Below, in pieces: positions 22,489 through 33,414 of a stretch of DNA of 64,000 nucleotides; positions within the stretch are counted from its first letter, which is position 1, and every line of letters begins with the position of its first letter. The notes under the pieces are model-generated. The model ran no database searches. It saw only the letters and a list, made by a program, of their open reading frames with translations, and was not told where the DNA came from. Source of the DNA: Tubiluchus corallicola (taxonomy: Eukaryota > Priapulida > Priapulimorpha > Priapulimorphida > Tubiluchidae); contig JAQGDQ010000519.1 in the NCBI GenBank assembly GCA_030141605.1, positions 90,991 through 154,990 on the forward strand. Direction: 5' to 3'. The position numbers and the translations under genes are program-made.

Positions 22489-22812
22489 TAAATAAATTGT
22501 TTGTGCTCATTTTAGTAAATAAATTGTTTGTGCTCATTTTAGTAAATAAATTGTTTGTGCTCATATTAGTAAATAAATTGTTTGTGCTTATATTAGTAAA
22601 TAAATTGTATGTGCTCATTTTAGTAAATAAATTGTTTGTGCTTATATTAGTAAATAAATTGTTTGTGCTTATATTAGTAAATAAATTGTTTGTGCTCATA
22701 TTAATAAATAAATTGTTTGTGCTTGTATTAGTAAATAAATTATTTGTGCTCATGTTAGTAAATAAATTGTTTGTGCTTGTATTAGTAAATAAATTGTTTG
22801 TGCTTGTATTAG
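22489..22812. repeat. Twelve tandem copies of a 27-bp repeat
   Basis: The unit TAAATAAATTGTTTGTGCTC plus ATTTTAG repeats exactly 12 times in 324 bp with few substitutions. Because the unit is 9 codons, both strands give repetitive open frames (LVNKLFVLI and TNNLFTNMS). These have no other coding evidence and I treat them as artefacts. Confidence 0.95.
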
Positions 22813-22959
22813 CTTAAACATGACATCACGTCATTTAACACTTATGCATGTAGATGATGTACGTTGATTGGCTCTGACCACTTCGGGACTTCAGTAGCTT
22901 ATCAATGTTTATAGTAATTTTGCAATTAAACATAAAATTATTGCAAACATGGATAAAAC

Positions 22960-23945
22960 TAAAATTTTATCCATAAAACCAACTTGTACGAGACACTTAG
23001 AAACGGGTGACGTTTATTTAAATAATGTACTATTAAAAATATGAAAGAAGAGAAATATTTTGCCTACATATTTGATTATGAAAATAAGGATGACTGTGAT
23101 ATAGATAGACAGCGAGCTTTATTTTACATAAGGTCAAACAAATTGATAAGAAAATTTTCAAAATGTAGCTCAAACGTAAAAAAGAAACTTTTTATACCAC
23201 ATTGTTCAAACTTTTACTGTGCATCTCTATGGCACCCTGTTTTTGATTATAGTTTTGATCACATAAAAATTGCATACAATGAAGCTATCCACAAGTTATT
23301 TCAACTACAGTATGACTGCTCTGACGGGGGAGTGTGTGTTCACCTTAACATACTATGTTTTAACGCCATAATCTGAAAATGTATTTATTCATTTAAAAAC
23401 ATGCTGTATAAAAGTTGCAATACTTTGGAACTGTGACTGCAGATATCAATCTAAAATTCACCAACACTGGCTGAAAATTTTATATGTATCAAACAGGCTA
23501 TTATGATTTTATTATATATTTATTACAGACTTTTTAATGTATTTACATACTGTAAATTATGTAATGTAATACGTGTTATGTTAGTTTTCTAATGTCAAAT
23601 GTATAAATAGTGTAAATGTAATGAGTGAAATTTATGTAATGTAAAGCATGTTTCTGTTAATAGTGTCATGTCAAAAGTATATATAGTGTAAAATTTGTCA
23701 TGTAAAATTAAATGTACTTTTGTAATATTGTTTTGTAAAAATATTTTAATAAGGTGTTTGTAAATATGTTCATTTATTGTATATAATTAGGCCTTAGTTT
23801 TGCACTTTAGTTTTTTTAGTCTGCACTGGATGCATTTGTCTTGAACAGTGTTGTTATTTTAACATTACGCTGAGGCTTACTCAATTTTATTATAATGAGT
23901 GAACCATTTGAATGACAAATAAAGAATTAATAATAATAATAATTG
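22960..23945 (+). pseudogene. CR1/L2-like LINE, 5' truncated, with (AAT)n tail
   Basis: The frame 23071-23376 carries DIDRQRALFYIRSNKLIRKF, CSSNVKKKLF, HCSNFYCASLW and IAYNEAIHKLF. These are the conserved C-terminal blocks of CR1/L2/Rex-type ORF2 proteins. The upstream frame is shifted, so the copy is inactive. The 3' UTR ends GACAAATAAAGAATTAATAA in an AAT tail at about 23925-23942. Confidence 0.8.
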
Positions 23946-24269
23946 TTCTTTGTATTACTTTTAAACTATCTATGTTTTATTGTATATAATGCAAGTGAAA
24001 TGCTCCAGCGGGATATAGCAGTATATTGTAGAGGGATTTACACAATTTTTTGTGTAATGCTTTTCTTTATATATTTTTAACACTTGTTTTGTATAGAAGA
24101 AATTCTGAAATAAAGGTTTAAATTCAAATTCTATATAGTGATTACTATCCTAAATTTGCCAATTAGTAGAATTGTGCACACTGTATGCATAATTGTTGCG
24201 GGCAGATTTGAATAAGTACAGTATCATTTTCCTAGCGACATCATTACTAAAATTTTCATTTTTTTTCAG
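23946..24269. other. RAD17 upstream region
   Basis: AT-rich. It must contain an intron end of RAD17, because a pyrimidine-rich acceptor (TTTTTTTCAG) ends at 24269. A polyadenylation-like AATAAAGG sits near 24111. Confidence 0.4.
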
Positions 24270-24270
24270 A

Positions 24271-24339
24271 ATGACGGCATGCCCTTGCAGTGACAGTACA
24301 GACACCATATGGCTCGTAATTGCAAAATCACTACTTTAA
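24271..24339 (+). promoter_or_regulatory. Upstream ORF in the RAD17 leader
   Basis: Immediately after the splice acceptor at 24269, an ATG opens a 22-codon frame (starts MTACPCSDSTDT) that stops at 24339, 16 nt before the RAD17 ATG and in a different frame. If the leader exon begins at 24270, this uORF would be met first by scanning ribosomes and could damp RAD17 translation. Confidence 0.4.
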
Positions 24340-24355
24340 TGTTTTAAATCCAGTC

Positions 24356-26134
24356 ATGTGGGTTTCACCGTCATTTGATGACAACAAAATTGACATTGAT
24401 TTGCCGAAAGTGAAACGAAAACGGTCAAAATGTGATGCCATAGTTAATTCAGCTAAACACAAACTGAGCGCACATCATCTAAAGAAGACAAATTCTGAAA
24501 TTTGGTCAGACAAACATGCACCTGGCACAGTCGATGAGCTGGCAGTACATAAAAAGAAGGTCGAAGAAGTATCAACCTGGCTGAAATCCCAATGTTTACC
24601 CCTTGGCCAAAAACGACCTGCCATGCTGCTTCTGCAAGGTCCTCCTGGCACTGGTAAGAGCACCACATTAAGGACATTAGCCTCTGAGATGGGACTTGAA
24701 ATCAGAGAATGGATAAATCCATTAACGTTTGACTATCACGCAAACGATAAATCTTCAGCATTTCGTTACGAATCTCAAGTTACACTATTCCAAGACTTCC
24801 TACTTCGTGCTAATAAATATCCTTCCTTACAGCTTTCCACACATACCCGACTCGCAGAAAAAATCGTGCTTGTCGAAGATTTTCCAAACACTTTTTTTCG
24901 AGACGCTGCTGCTTTTCACAATGTCCTTAGGAAGTATGGTTCTGGGCGTAGTCCGCTTGTATTTATAGTGAGTGATAGTTTGAGCGGTGATTCAAATGCG
25001 CTGAGGCTGTTTCCTCCAGCACTAGTAGAAGAACTTGGCATCCGTTCCATTACATTTAATCCGATTACGGTGCCAAACATGGTAAAAGTGATGAAGAGAA
25101 TATGTGCCATTGAAGTAAATGGAGGGACAAATGTTCTCACAGACAACGATTTGGAGTCCATAGCTCACAGCAGCTTAGGAGACATTCGGGCAGCTGTGAA
25201 TTCATTGCAGTTTGTTATGTTAAACAATGAAAATGTGGCAACCTCTTGTGAGCTGCAAAATAACAACTTCAAAAAAGAGACAAAATCTAGAAATTTCAGA
25301 AATAAATCGTCAAAGGCAGATAGGAAGCATCTTCCTAAGAAAACGCCATTCGCAGATAAATCATTCATGGGTATTGGTGCCAAAGATCAGGGGCTGTTTC
25401 TCTTTCGTGCTCTGGGAAGGATACTCTATTGCAAACGTGACTTGCCTGGAACTAAAGCAGATACTCCATCCCTTCCTCTACATCTGACGGAAAATGAACG
25501 GAGTCCTCTTCTGTACAATCCGGAGGACATTGTTGAACAAAGTCACCTCTCACCAGAGTTATTTACTTTGTACTTACAACAGAACTTCCTTCATTTCTGT
25601 CATGATCTCGGTTGTGCGGTCAGTGCTAGTTCATATTTCTCCGATGCCGATCTGCTTGCAGGTGACTGGTCGAACCGGACCGCGTTAGACGAGTATGCAG
25701 GGTGCGTTGGGACACGTGGCTTCATGTTCTCCAACTTGGGCACGAGCGAAAAACCTTCCTGGAAGCCTCTCCATAAGACTCAGTGGTTTGGTGCTCGCAG
25801 GAAAGCCCAGGAAAACATGCAGCAGGTTTGCTCACTGTTCCGGACTCTTTCCTGCACGCCACAAGAACTAGTCACCCAGCGGCTTTCTTATCGTGTCCTT
25901 AATAAACAGGCTGTGATAACCTCGCCACTTAGAACGTTACTTCAGCAGCTTACCTCCTTTAGAAAAGTTGCTGTATCAAGCGATAAACTTAGTGAAAAAG
26001 ACGTAACAGTGCAAGACGAAGACGACGATCGCATTGGAAGTGTAATTACTGCTGAAGATGTAGGAAGTGAGTTAGATGTACGAATGGATCCAGATGAGGA
26101 CGATGTAGTCATTGAAGATTTTGATGAGTATTAG
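24356..26134 (+). CDS. RAD17: RAD17, checkpoint clamp-loader subunit
   Basis: RAD17 replaces RFC1 in a five-subunit clamp loader that places the RAD9-RAD1-HUS1 ring on damaged DNA to activate ATR signalling in the nucleus. The 592-residue product begins MWVSPSFDD, matching the WVDPSFDD start of vertebrate RAD17. An in-frame TAA at 24317-24319 and the lack of any other ATG fix this start. Landmarks: ELAVHKKKVEEV (about 61-72), Walker A GPPGTGKST (about 95-103), EWINP, IVLVEDFPN (Walker B region), VFIVSDSLSGD, GDIRAAVNSLQF, FLFRALGRILYCKR, GDWSNR, RPLHKTQWF-like PLHKTQWF and an acidic C-terminus VVIEDFDEY resembling the vertebrate IIIEDYESD tail. Human RAD17 is 681 residues, so the core is complete but linkers are shorter. 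The whole coding region lies in one exon, unlike vertebrates; a splice acceptor at 24269 shows an upstream leader exon, which argues against a processed retrocopy. Confidence 0.95.
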   Translation: MWVSPSFDDNKIDIDLPKVKRKRSKCDAIVNSAKHKLSAHHLKKTNSEIWSDKHAPGTVDELAVHKKKVEEVSTWLKSQCLPLGQKRPAMLLLQGPPGTGKSTTLRTLASEMGLEIREWINPLTFDYHANDKSSAFRYESQVTLFQDFLLRANKYPSLQLSTHTRLAEKIVLVEDFPNTFFRDAAAFHNVLRKYGSGRSPLVFIVSDSLSGDSNALRLFPPALVEELGIRSITFNPITVPNMVKVMKRICAIEVNGGTNVLTDNDLESIAHSSLGDIRAAVNSLQFVMLNNENVATSCELQNNNFKKETKSRNFRNKSSKADRKHLPKKTPFADKSFMGIGAKDQGLFLFRALGRILYCKRDLPGTKADTPSLPLHLTENERSPLLYNPEDIVEQSHLSPELFTLYLQQNFLHFCHDLGCAVSASSYFSDADLLAGDWSNRTALDEYAGCVGTRGFMFSNLGTSEKPSWKPLHKTQWFGARRKAQENMQQVCSLFRTLSCTPQELVTQRLSYRVLNKQAVITSPLRTLLQQLTSFRKVAVSSDKLSEKDVTVQDEDDDRIGSVITAEDVGSELDVRMDPDEDDVVIEDFDEY

Positions 26135-26227
26135 CATTTTTAGAGTTCACAACAAATTCAAAGTACATAAAAATCTGTAGCTGGATTCAGTTATTAATGA
26201 TTGGCTAAACCGGTTCTGTAATCAGAG

Positions 26228-26480
26228 AGCGCCATCTGATTTTATTATTCAGTTCAGGAAACACTCATAAATTCACCATCCATCATCCAAAGTATTATAG
26301 ATGTGAATTTATAATAAAATTTTCTGTATTATATATACATTCGTTGCAATATTAGCGTCATCTGATTTTACTATTCAGGACAGGAAACACTGAAATTCAC
26401 CAGGCACCATTCAAAGTATCATAACTGTGAGTTTGTAATAAAAATCTTCCGATTGACACATACATTAGTTGCAGTAATAT
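26228..26480 (+). repeat. 126-bp tandem duplication in the RAD17 3' UTR region
   Basis: AGCGCCATCTGATTTTATTATTCAG at 26228 (shown to 20 bases as AGCGCCATCTGATTTTATTA) recurs diverged at 26354. Each copy carries an AATAAA hexamer, near 26314 and 26438, so the duplication doubles the likely poly(A) signals. Confidence 0.75.
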
Positions 26481-27587
26481 TTCAGTTCACTCAAAGTTTG
26501 GCAAAAGTATTTGCGCACTAACTGGAATGTGTCCAATTGGGTTGGGCTCGGGGAAATGTGTGAGTTAAACAATAATAGCTTTACTGATGGATGTCATCAA
26601 TCACTGTATCTGTTGTTCACTTATTGTGGAAACTATTTTTGTGCATTCAAATTTACTCCTATAAAGCTTTATAGTAGTACTTCATAATAGCTGTTTATTA
26701 AAGAAGAATTCACTGCATGAAACAATTGCAAGAAATTTCACTTATTTTTTGTGTCATGCTGTAATTTTGCCACGATGTCGCATTCAGAACTAAAACTGTC
26801 TAGTCTTTGTCTTGTCTTTTTTTAAGTCTTTTTTTGGTCAATAATCTTTAATTGCTAATCGCTGCATGAAGTAATACACTTGCATAATTGTTTATGTATA
26901 GTTCTATATTGTTCATATAAAAAACATTACATTTTTGTCGGAGGAACTATAGCAGCACATTATTTTTCTGTGGCGAGAATGTTGCCTAAACCAATTAACA
27001 CATAAATGTCACAATAAGAGCTCGCTGTTTATAATTAATGTCCAAGTTCTGCATTTCGTATTCATATATTTAATTCTAAACTGATTTTACATATTAATCT
27101 ATTAAAATACTTTTTCGACGCTAAAGTAAGACCTAACAGGCCTGCATAAAATACTATAAAGATAATCATTATTGAAACAAGTCACAATAGCTATTCCATT
27201 GAAAACGGCAAAATGTATAAACCAGCGACTATATCTGATCATGTGCACTAGATGCCTATATTCATGAGAAGATTTAATCAACTAGACCCCCTTCGGTTGA
27301 TCTACTTGTCTCCTTTAGAAGTTTACAATTATTTCACTATTTTCATTATACTAGCTTACTAATTACCTGCTTGTTATGCCTGCCTGCTATATTAACATTA
27401 ATAATGTATTTACATTTATATTAACATTTATCATAACTTTATTCAGCTTATTTTGTTGACTTGGATTTTAAAACCAATGTAGGTACACCTAGGCTGAAAG
27501 AATCACAGTTTATAGCATAATACTGATAAGTCGTTTTTAGTAAAGCCTTGATGGTTCTCGGGATTTATACCTATTTCTAAGTATGCT
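26481..27587. other. RAD17 to ShKT-gene intergenic region
   Basis: AT-rich sequence without coding frames or clear transposon ends. The two genes converge here. Confidence 0.5.
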
Positions 27588-27983
27588 AACAAAACTCTAC
27601 TCTAACAGAATTCATCAGGTTAAAGGCGTGGTTTATATAGGCACCTACAATTAACAAAACTGTACTCTAACAGAATTCATCAGGTTAAAGGCGTGGTTTA
27701 TATAGGCGCCTACAATTAACAAAGCTCTACTCTAACAGAATTCATCAGGTTAAAGGTGTGGTTTATATAGGCGCCTACAATTAACAAAACTCTACTCTAA
27801 CAGAATTCATCAGGTTAAAGGCGTGGTTCATATAGGCGCCTACAATTAACAAAACTCTACTCTAACAGAATTCATCAGGTTAAAGGCGTGGTTCATATAG
27901 GCGCCTACAATTAACAAAGCTCTACTCTAACAGAATTCATCAGGTTAAAGGCGTGGTTCATATAGGCACCTGCAATTAACAAA
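27588..27983. repeat. Six tandem copies of a 65-bp satellite beyond the EF-hand/ShKT gene
   Basis: TCTAACAGAATTCATCAGGT recurs at 27601, 27666, 27731, 27796, 27861 and 27926, exactly 65 bp apart, with over 95% identity by eye. The array starts about 40 bp after the stop codon of the minus-strand EF-hand/ShKT gene and is likely part of its 3' UTR, since no nearer poly(A) signal was seen. Confidence 0.95.
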
Positions 27984-28024
27984 TCGATTGGTTGCTAAAA
28001 GAATATGGTGTATTTTGGAAAAAA

Positions 28025-28256
28025 CTACTTTTCAAGACAGATATTACAGGCCAGCCTGCAGTTTTTCAACATGATCCCGGGAAACACATCGCAATATCCG
28101 TTTCTTGCCCAATGTTCACAGTCAACGTTGTGATTTTTGCAACCTGCAATAACAAAAATACGAAATTATAATTCTTTAAATTTTAGTGAAACAGATACAG
28201 GTAATGAAGAAGCTTCCCCCCTCTCTTTCTGTGTCTCTCTCTCTCTCCCCTTTTCC

Positions 28257-28289
<33 letters not shown>

Positions 28290-31200
28290 TGCGTGCGTGT
28301 GTGTTCGTGTCTTGCTCTATCTCTCTCTCCTTTCTGTCTTTCTCTCGCCCATCTCTCTCTCCCCTCTTCCACTGTTTTCCCCCCCTCTCTCTCTTCATCC
28401 ATCTCTTTCTCACTCTGTTCTTCTCCCACTGCTTTTCCCTCTCTCTTGTTCTCCTGTATCTTTTACTCTGTTTCTCTCTCACTCTTCCTCTTGTTCATCC
28501 TCCCCTTCCACTTCATTTACTTATGTGACTATTGCGTAGCTTTATTTATGTTGAACTTACCTCCAGGTACTCCACATACTCTGCATGACTTTTGGCAAGA
28601 TTCTAGCATAAAACTGGGATTTTTTGTGCAGTAGCCTTGCTTCACCCAAATTTCACAATCATTGACATCATCCTTGCATTCTGAAACGAGATACATTTCG
28701 TAGACAGTTCGCTTCACTGAGTCACTCATCAGAATTTAATTAATTGTGGTTGGCACCATCATCCATAATAACCTTATTATTAAAACTGTAATAATTAACT
28801 CATTTAAGTGATTAATTTTGATCTGTAAATTAATCAAAATAAAAAATCAATCTACTTAGAATCATTCTAATGTGACAGATACAACACTGGAACACGTGTA
28901 AGAGATGAATTCGATCTGCATTGATCACTGTATCGATTACTATTATTGCAAGGAATCATGGTGATTTAAGAAGTCTGCTTTGTGAACAGGGGTCCTTGGT
29001 TCAAATCCGGGTTTTATTCCAACTTTTTACATTTCTTGTCTTTCATGTTTGGTATCTAATTTAATTAATGGTGGATTTTTTTCAACGTGGTACCAATACA
29101 AGAACTGCTTATTACAAAATTGTGGTAAGATCTTTGTGGCAAGCTGACGTTTACGTAGCATCCGGACGCATGCGCGTTTTCAACTGCGGGAAAAGGATAA
29201 CGCATGCGCAGGCTGCATTGAAAACAATAAACCGATTTTTCATTTTAGAATCCTGCCTGACCAATGTCTACAATAGACGTGACGGGCGTATGATGATGAT
29301 GATGATGATGATATCTATTCCGCACCCCCTGCAAACGCTCACGCGATTCGGTAATGATCTGCTACAATGTGAAAAACCCACAAGAAAGCTTACCGTTCTG
29401 TTCGGCGCAAAATTTGCATGACATGCCACAGTGATCTGACATGAAATCACGAGCTACAGAGCAGTAACCCTCACCAGCCCAACGCTCACAATTACTATCG
29501 TAATCTCCACATTCTGTAATGGAATGAGATAAAACGTTAAAAGAAAACAAAGCTACTATAAAAACATGCATGCACAAGTAGATACGTATGTTCAAGTGCC
29601 TCACATTCTCCTTCAGCGAGAAAAATATTCAGCGGTTTGGGGGTGGCAGTCAATTTTGCTTACCGTTTTACCCATACGTGCGCTCACCCCAACTGTTAAA
29701 TTAGCTATGTCCCTCGCCCGCATTCCCGTAATAGTAAGTAAGATAAATAGTGATTATTACTACATACATTAAGTAATGCATTTCAGTGAATTTATGATAA
29801 GTAACGCCTTGATGGCAACAAGTGAAATAAATAAAGAACTTTTATTTTACATATAACAAGACATACACATTGTAGTCAGTTGACAAATAAATATTTAAAT
29901 AGTGTGAGGAAAGGGAACGACCATACAGCCTTTTCCTCGATAAAAGTACTTCTAAATAATTAACCTTTATTTTTCTCTTTGTTAATATTTTATTATTATG
30001 AATCTATCAACTATGCACTTAAGTGTTTTATGCACGTGTGGTCATCTTCTTTCTTGTCTATATAAATTTTGTGCGTTTTATTATTAATGATTTTAATCGT
30101 CAAAATCAATACGCCTGAAAATTCTGGAAATGACTACTAGTATCTGTATCCAGGTGTTAACCAAAATTAATCCATATATCTCAAAGTCACCAAAAAACAA
30201 TATGACACTTTCTAATTGTTCAGGATAATATTTCCTCATGAAAAATTTGCCTTTTATATGTTGAGATCAAACATGTAAATGTCTTTTTTACTCTTCTTTA
30301 TTCAAGGCAATTCGCAAGTTCGCTGTTTTACAAAATAGTATAATTATTTTATTTTCTGTTTGTAATTTAGGCTTCTATACTATTTAAAATTTGATTAAAG
30401 GAGTTACTGGGAAAAAACTAAAATAAAAACACCATAATATTGTACTCGTAATAGCTTTGTTACTGCCCACAATGGTGATTAAAATTATTTCACTTTATAT
30501 AGGGGAAGGGAGCAAAAGACCGCATGGTCGCTCCCTTTCCCCACACTACTTAAATATTTACTTGTTAACTGACTACAATCTGTATGTCTTGTTATATGTA
30601 AAATAAAAGTTCTTTATTTATTTCACTTATTGCCATCAAGGTGTTACTGATCATAAATTCACGTAAATGCATTACTTAATGTATGTAGTAATAATTACTA
30701 TTTAACTTACTTACTATTACCGGAATGCGGGCGAGGACATAGCTAATTTAACACTCGGGGTGAGCGCACGCATGGGTAAAACGGTAAGCAAAATTGATTG
30801 CCACCTACATGAGTTTGTATTTTTATTGTTTTTTTGTGGATAGATGGCGCCAGCTGGTAAACCATAAGCAACAAAATCCATTGCTTTATCATATTATTAT
30901 TTTACATTTTAAATAAAAACGACCCCCACCCCCAAAAAAACCGCTGAATATTTTTCTCGCTGAAGGAGAATGCGAGGCACTTGAACATACGTATCTACTT
31001 GTTCTTTATCTCATTTTAAGCACTTATCCTTGATAGCTAGCTTGTAGTTATGCCAAAAACCTACCATTCATACCAACGTAAAATGTTGACCCAGTATTCA
31101 CGACTTCACGACAAAAGCTCGTGATTTATAGGTTCGTCGAAACCATCGTATATTTAGATGGTTGTGGCGGGCTGGAATTTATTTTAGTACATGTATCTAT

Positions 31201-33414
31201 AAGTCCTCTAAGGCAATGGGTCAGAAAACGTGTCCCAGCCACGTTCTAATACGTACACACCTTCCAGTATTAGCCATGCCCCATTCGACATACGCAGCAC
31301 CTCAGTATGAGCTAATATAATTTGCAATTGTCCCCAGATTCTCATCACAATGGCCTTTAGTCATAACCTACAGTAACAAGGACCCATGCGTGAAAACCTA
31401 GGCGCGGTTTCTGGCGCAGTCGAGAACGCTTCGTAAGTAAACTAGTCTGCTTGCACATGTGTTTTTCGTGTAACTTATCCACGTTGTTTGTACATATATA
31501 CAATAAACGTGTAAAGGCAATTAGTAGAACGGAGCTGATTTGTGCAATGGAGACTCCTCGTACTAAACGGCGTAATTTTATAGCAAAATAATTTCGTGAG
31601 AGGATCCAATTTATGTCTTGGTTGCTTGCAAACAATTGCTTTTTTAAATAAAGAATTATAACAAAAGGTTACTCCTAAAGACTGCACTGACTAGTTTTGG
31701 AGTTGGTCGTACGGCAAGATTTGGTGTGAGCCTACGCAAGAACCGCAACAGGTTATTCTCACTGACTGTTTTGTTTCCAATAACATCAGTAAGATACAAT
31801 AAACATTAAGCCTGGACGATATATTCAAACGAACACCTCGAAACACCTGGCAGTCATGGCTAACTTCGGTAGCTAAGCACACAAGTAACTGTTCGCCTAT
31901 TATCTTCGCCCAAATGTGGCTATTACTTGTTACTAGGGGTGAGCATTCTCTACCGGAAAGCGAATTCGAATCGAACCGAATTTGTGACTTTCGAATTCGA
32001 ATTGAACCGAAGTTCAGTGTTTCGAATTCGAACCGTATTCGAATTGAGATGGAAAGATTTTCGAACAAGTTTTCGAACCACCAGCAAAAATTAGTCTTAC
32101 AAAGATCATGCGTATCACTAGATTTTGTTCTGCAATAAAACGACTAGCAATTTCTTTAAAATTGTGTGCAGAAATCACAGCTAAATTATGCTAATTGCAT
32201 GATGTTTCAATCGTTTTAGTGATAAAGAACACGTGTGATTGAGGTGCTGAATTATTCGAATCTATAGTTTTGGATTCGAATCGAGTTCGAACTAAAAAAA
32301 ACTCGTTCGATGCTCACCCCTAATTATTACTTACTTACCTCGGCACCTGACTTCATTTCTGTGCTCGTCCGGCCAAAACGGTGCGTCAGTGAATTCTTGG
32401 CACGTTACAAATCCGTCACCTGTTACACAAATCACACACCGTAACGAATTAGCAGTAATCTCAATAAGATTAGCATAGATATATTATAGCATTACTGATA
32501 TTATGTTTTTATTACAGCATTACTGATATTATGGCAGGTCTAAAACACATTTCTTTGAAGCTTTTGTAAAAGAATTAAAAGTACAGCTTATAAAAATAAA
32601 CAACTGTGTATTTTATAGTTTATTAATCCACCTGCCTGTGTATTTTACCTCAGATCATCAAAAATCGCTCTGTAATTTTTTATATTATTAAGATATATTA
32701 CGACTCCATTACACATTCGCTTGCTTATGTCTAAGAATTATGCTTGTGTTATAACGTATATTTCAGTTGCCATTGTTATTATGTTTCTGTTATCAGATTT
32801 TTATTTCAGTTCTTGTTTCAGTTCAGTTTTATTTCAGTTATTTTCAGTTTGACTTTTTTATTATGCACTTATTATTATTACTGTGTATGAATTGTACTAA
32901 CACGTTATAAGCATATGAATTTAATGTCATTCGTAACAATTAAATTTTTATTATAAGCAGTACTAACACTAATACACTGTAGCATAGCGCTTATAAAAAA
33001 TGCTCATGACTAACCAAAGCGCAGCTGTCTAGATGACCAATTGGTCTTTCGCTGCCCTTTCTTCACATTTTTGTTTCCAAATTAATTGTATTATAACCGT
33101 GCGTGTGTTACAAGATAAATAAAAAGGTTATTATTATTATTAATCCTACCGTTTGTGTCTGCATCATTAAAACTTGACACTATTTGACTATTGTTGTTCT
33201 GCAGTGTGTATATCACTTCAGTTAATGTCACTCTGCCGTCATTATTCAAATCAAACGTGGTGTGAATTATGAGCGTTCTGTTGTTTAACGCACTTTCATC
33301 CGTCGGCAAGAAAAATGGCTGAATATCTCGGCGTACAGAGGGAACTCCATTCCAACCACAAGAATCACAGATGACTACGAGAACTGCTGCAAACACTGCC
33401 AGCAAAGTTATCAT
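28025..33414 (-). CDS. Secreted protein with two EF-hands and three ShKT domains
   Basis: Five exons join without frame break: 33150-33414, 32339-32419, 29394-29513, 28561-28680 and 28025-28143, 705 nt in all, 234 residues. All four introns are phase 1 with GT..AG borders. Residues 1-16 are a signal peptide (MITLLAVFAAVLVV...). The EF-hand loops are DLNNDGRVTLTE (55-66) and DTNGDGFVTCQE (86-97), the second split by the first intron. Exons 3, 4 and 5 each encode one ShKT module with six cysteines in the usual CxnCxnCxnCxxxCxxC order, for example ending CRVC, CKFC and CNIC. ShKT domains are disulfide-rich extracellular modules found in enzymes, matrix proteins and channel-blocking peptides; no toxin role can be inferred here. 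The product should be extracellular and calcium-binding. The family name is unknown to me, but the exon model is strongly supported by phase and length. Confidence 0.9.
28218..28510. repeat. (CT)n/(GT)n microsatellite
   Basis: Pyrimidine-rich CTCTCT tracts with a (GT)n core at 28272-28306, inside the last intron of the EF-hand/ShKT gene. It yields several spurious low-complexity ORFs on both strands. Confidence 0.95.
28960..29022 (+). mobile_element. tRNA-like fragment (possible SINE)
   Basis: TTGGTTCAAATCCGGG forms a T-arm with a canonical B box; the A-box side (TGGTGATTTAAG) is weak and no acceptor stem closes. It is probably a decayed tRNA-derived SINE head in the intron between the second and third ShKT exons (28680/29394). 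Confidence 0.35.
29574..31002. repeat. Long inverted repeat inside an intron of the EF-hand/ShKT gene
   Basis: The left arm 29574-29940 (ACAAGTAGATACGTATGTTC onward) is the reverse complement of 30501-31002. The right arm contains an extra segment of about 125 bp near 30812-30935. The inner edge of the right arm is itself a hairpin, GGGGAAGGGAGC...GCTCCCTTTCCCC. The spacer is about 560 bp. Either two inverted copies of one element or one fold-back element; the pre-mRNA could form a long hairpin. Confidence 0.85.
31003..31933. other. Intronic stretch, no gene recognised
   Basis: Two overlapping minus frames at 31357-31687 lack recognisable motifs and splice context. I regard them as chance ORFs. 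Confidence 0.4.
31934..32322. mobile_element. hAT-like MITE abutting a splice donor
   Basis: Inverted ends TAGGGGTGAGCAT and ATGCTCACCCCTA are flanked by CTTGTTAC and ATTATTAC (6 of 8 identical), consistent with a hAT-type duplication. The interior is rich in TTCGAA. The right duplication ends at 32330, six bases from the GT donor (32337-32338) of the exon 32339-32419. Confidence 0.75.
32420..33090. other. First intron of the EF-hand/ShKT gene (part)
   Basis: AT-rich, with a 25-bp local duplication (GCATTACTGATATTATG near 32490 and 32518) and TTTCAGTT repeats near 32810-32850. No other feature. Confidence 0.5.

Noticed and set aside
24320-24355. RAD17 start 12 codons further upstream
   Set aside because: That codon is TTG, directly after an in-frame TAA. 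Animal translation would use the ATG at 24356, which also aligns with vertebrate RAD17.
24356-26134. RAD17 as a processed retrocopy
   Set aside because: A good splice acceptor and spliced leader precede it, the frame is intact, and there is no poly(A) tract or target duplication after the 3' end.
27588-27983. CRISPR-like array
   Set aside because: Units are contiguous 65-bp satellite copies without unique spacers, in an animal genome.
28137-28634. Ser/Leu-rich and Arg/Glu-rich ORFs
   Set aside because: They cover the (CT)n/(GT)n microsatellite inside an intron.
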